From: Frigidibacter sp.
GTDB lineage: Bacteria; Pseudomonadota; Alphaproteobacteria; Rhodobacterales; Rhodobacteraceae
Length of the DNA: 64,000 nt
Assembly (NCBI RefSeq): GCF_030695035.1
Contig: NZ_JAUYTT010000022.1
Coordinates: 1-64,000, forward strand
Direction: 5' to 3'
Part shown: piece after piece, positions 62,690-64,000 of the stretch
Layout of the letters: every line of letters begins with the position of its first letter
Position numbering within the stretch: the first letter of the stretch is position 1
Notes under the pieces: model-generated
Database searches by the model: none
What the model was told of the DNA's origin: nothing
The model's input: only the letters and a program-made list of their open reading frames with translations
Made by a program: the position numbers and the translations under genes

Positions 62690-64000
62690 GTGAAATTGAG
62701 TGATTTACCTAGTAGAAATACAATCTCTCGAATGCCCTCACGCAGGTCATTTATTGTTGGGGCATCTGCGTCCTGCTTCATAATTGGCGCCGCCAAGGCG
62801 CAGGCTTCCCCCAGTGAGATTCCGGACGGCGCTCTGGTTCTATCGGCTAAATCACGGCTGGCAGAGCTCACATATACCATGGCCGGTGTTTACCCCGGTC
62901 TCAGTGTATTTGCCTCGGGGAATCACTATATAGTCCTGCATAGGGCCAGTGCTGATGGCGATATTGATTACACGGGTCAGGGTGGAATTAAGCTGGGAAT
63001 CATGCCGGGCGCCGGCGGTGTGTGGAGTCTTTCGGCATGGCCGGTCTCTGGCGATGGAGTTTCCGACGATACTAGGTATATTCAAGCCGCCATTTCCCGA
63101 GTCATGCGATCAGGCGGAGGCGAGTTGCGAGTATCAAGTGGCACGTATGTATATTCGAAAATCGTGATAAATCGTCGAATGATGGCGGATAACAACTGGG
63201 ACCTGGGCCTCAAAATCACGGGTGACGGAGCTGTGATTTTGCAACAGCGCGGTAACTTTAAAGGTCCCGCATCAATATGGATCCATGGCAATCTTGGGCG
63301 GGGAAGCCTGAGCGAGATATTTGCGCGCGGAGTAACTCTGTCAAACTTATATATTCGTGGCGATACTAAATCCCACGTTGATGGCGTGCGTCTGCAGAGG
63401 ATGTCATCTGTTCTCTTTGATCGGGTCTTGGTTGAGGGGTTTAGGGGGAAAGCGCTGCATTTGCTTGATACCTACGACAGCAATTTTAATTCGATGGAAA
63501 TACTGAGGTGCGGGCGAGCCATTTCTGATCGAAACCACGAATATGCTCTAGTTTTATCCGGCTCCTACGACCAGACCAACGCAAACAAGTTTGTAGGACT
63601 TAGGGTTGAGCATTGTGCGTTGATGCTCAACGCGTCTGGGGGCAGCAGGCATAACTATTTCCTTGGCTGCAAGTTTGAGCAGTCGAGGGAAAACGTAACA
63701 TCTCGTTCAGTGCTAAACTTGGACATGGTGACCGAAACTGCGTTTTTGGCCTGCCAATTTGTTCAGAATCATCTTTCTAGCGCAAGATTTTTGCGAGTAT
63801 CAGATATTACATCGCCATACTGGGAAAAATATGGAACCCAAAAAATAGTATCATTTTCACAATGTTCTTTTGTTTGCTCCTCTGATAAATATTCTTACTG
63901 GCTTGATGTTTCCTGTGTTACATTTAGTGATTGTACGTTTAGCTCATCTGGTGGAGCTGATCGTGCTGCTTTTTTGCTCGGCCGTGATGTGACAATGACG
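62690..64000 (+). CDS. Tat-exported beta-helix (pectate-lyase-like) protein, partial
   Basis: An open frame of 437 codons from GTG 62690 with no stop to the window end. GGAGG lies seven bases before the GTG; an internal ATG at 62732 is an alternative. The N-terminus has SRMPSRRSFIVGASASCFII GAAKAQA, a twin-Arg signal. Then comes SGDGVSDDTRYIQAAISRVM and GGGELRVSSGTYVYSKIVIN, the start of pectate-lyase-superfamily right-handed beta helices, followed by repeats of short strands (VTLSNLYIRGDT, VLFDRVLVEGF, FSQCSFVCSS). It may be a polysaccharide lyase or depolymerase for the capsule made here. The C-terminus is outside the window. Confidence 0.8.
   Translation, partial: MKLSDLPSRNTISRMPSRRSFIVGASASCFIIGAAKAQASPSEIPDGALVLSAKSRLAELTYTMAGVYPGLSVFASGNHYIVLHRASADGDIDYTGQGGIKLGIMPGAGGVWSLSAWPVSGDGVSDDTRYIQAAISRVMRSGGGELRVSSGTYVYSKIVINRRMMADNNWDLGLKITGDGAVILQQRGNFKGPASIWIHGNLGRGSLSEIFARGVTLSNLYIRGDTKSHVDGVRLQRMSSVLFDRVLVEGFRGKALHLLDTYDSNFNSMEILRCGRAISDRNHEYALVLSGSYDQTNANKFVGLRVEHCALMLNASGGSRHNYFLGCKFEQSRENVTSRSVLNLDMVTETAFLACQFVQNHLSSARFLRVSDITSPYWEKYGTQKIVSFSQCSFVCSSDKYSYWLDVSCVTFSDCTFSSSGGADRAAFLLGRDVTMT

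Overview
The window looks like part of a high-GC alphaproteobacterial replicon, most likely a member of the Rhodobacterales/Paracoccaceae. The reasons are the GC-rich codon use, the Bzt/Aap-type amino-acid permeases, the hut cluster with the HutF branch and a CueR/CopA/CopZ copper module. This assignment is made from gene content, not from a database search.

Region 1 (1-16600) starts with an initiator tRNA and continues as a metal-resistance island. It holds a rhodanese-ChrB protein with the chromate exporter ChrA, a DUF411 protein, a class A penicillin-binding protein, and a nickel/cobalt-type block (His-tailed MFS exporter, RcnR/CsoR-like repressor, small His-rich secreted protein, HupE/UreJ permease, membrane-anchored secreted protein, RcnB-like protein). 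A copper block follows (cytochrome c, multicopper oxidase, CueR, glutaredoxin, CopA, CopZ). Three copper promoters share the TTGACC / 19-bp spacer architecture of CueR-controlled genes. A DUF1989 protein closes the block.

Region 2 (16600-18200) is scar tissue. It has a decayed IS3-like element with 28-bp perfect terminal inverted repeats, an internal deletion and two small palindromic insertions.

Region 3 (18200-31300) is histidine utilisation: a GntR regulator, a polar amino-acid ABC importer (two permeases and a binding protein but no ATPase), a small CX5R phosphatase-like protein, hutF, then hutI-hutH-hutG-hutU-hutD and a convergent hutC. Histidine would be imported, then taken by HutH, HutU and HutI to formiminoglutamate, by HutF to formylglutamate, and by HutG to glutamate and formate.

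Region 4 (31600-52530) is a large catabolic island built around imine chemistry and peptide-type transport. It encodes a LysR regulator, a class V PLP enzyme, an ornithine cyclodeaminase-family enzyme, a FAD amine/amino-acid oxidase, RidA, a three-part ferredoxin-like/FAD/FAD dehydrogenase (HcnABC or opine-oxidase type), an amidase, and two complete Dpp/Opp ABC importers. The substrate is not identifiable from sequence; an N-substituted or D-amino acid, opine or small peptide-like compound is the natural guess. This is the strongest candidate for an undescribed pathway.

Region 5 (52530-54080) is a gene graveyard with an orphan IS end and a broken aldehyde dehydrogenase tail.

Region 6 (54081-64000) is a surface-polysaccharide locus: two GT2 glycosyltransferases, an unusual putative glycosyltransferase, a Wzx-type flippase, rmlB-rmlD-rmlC-rmlA for dTDP-L-rhamnose, an AT-richer EpsG/Wzy-like polymerase, and a Tat-exported beta-helix protein that runs off the end of the window.
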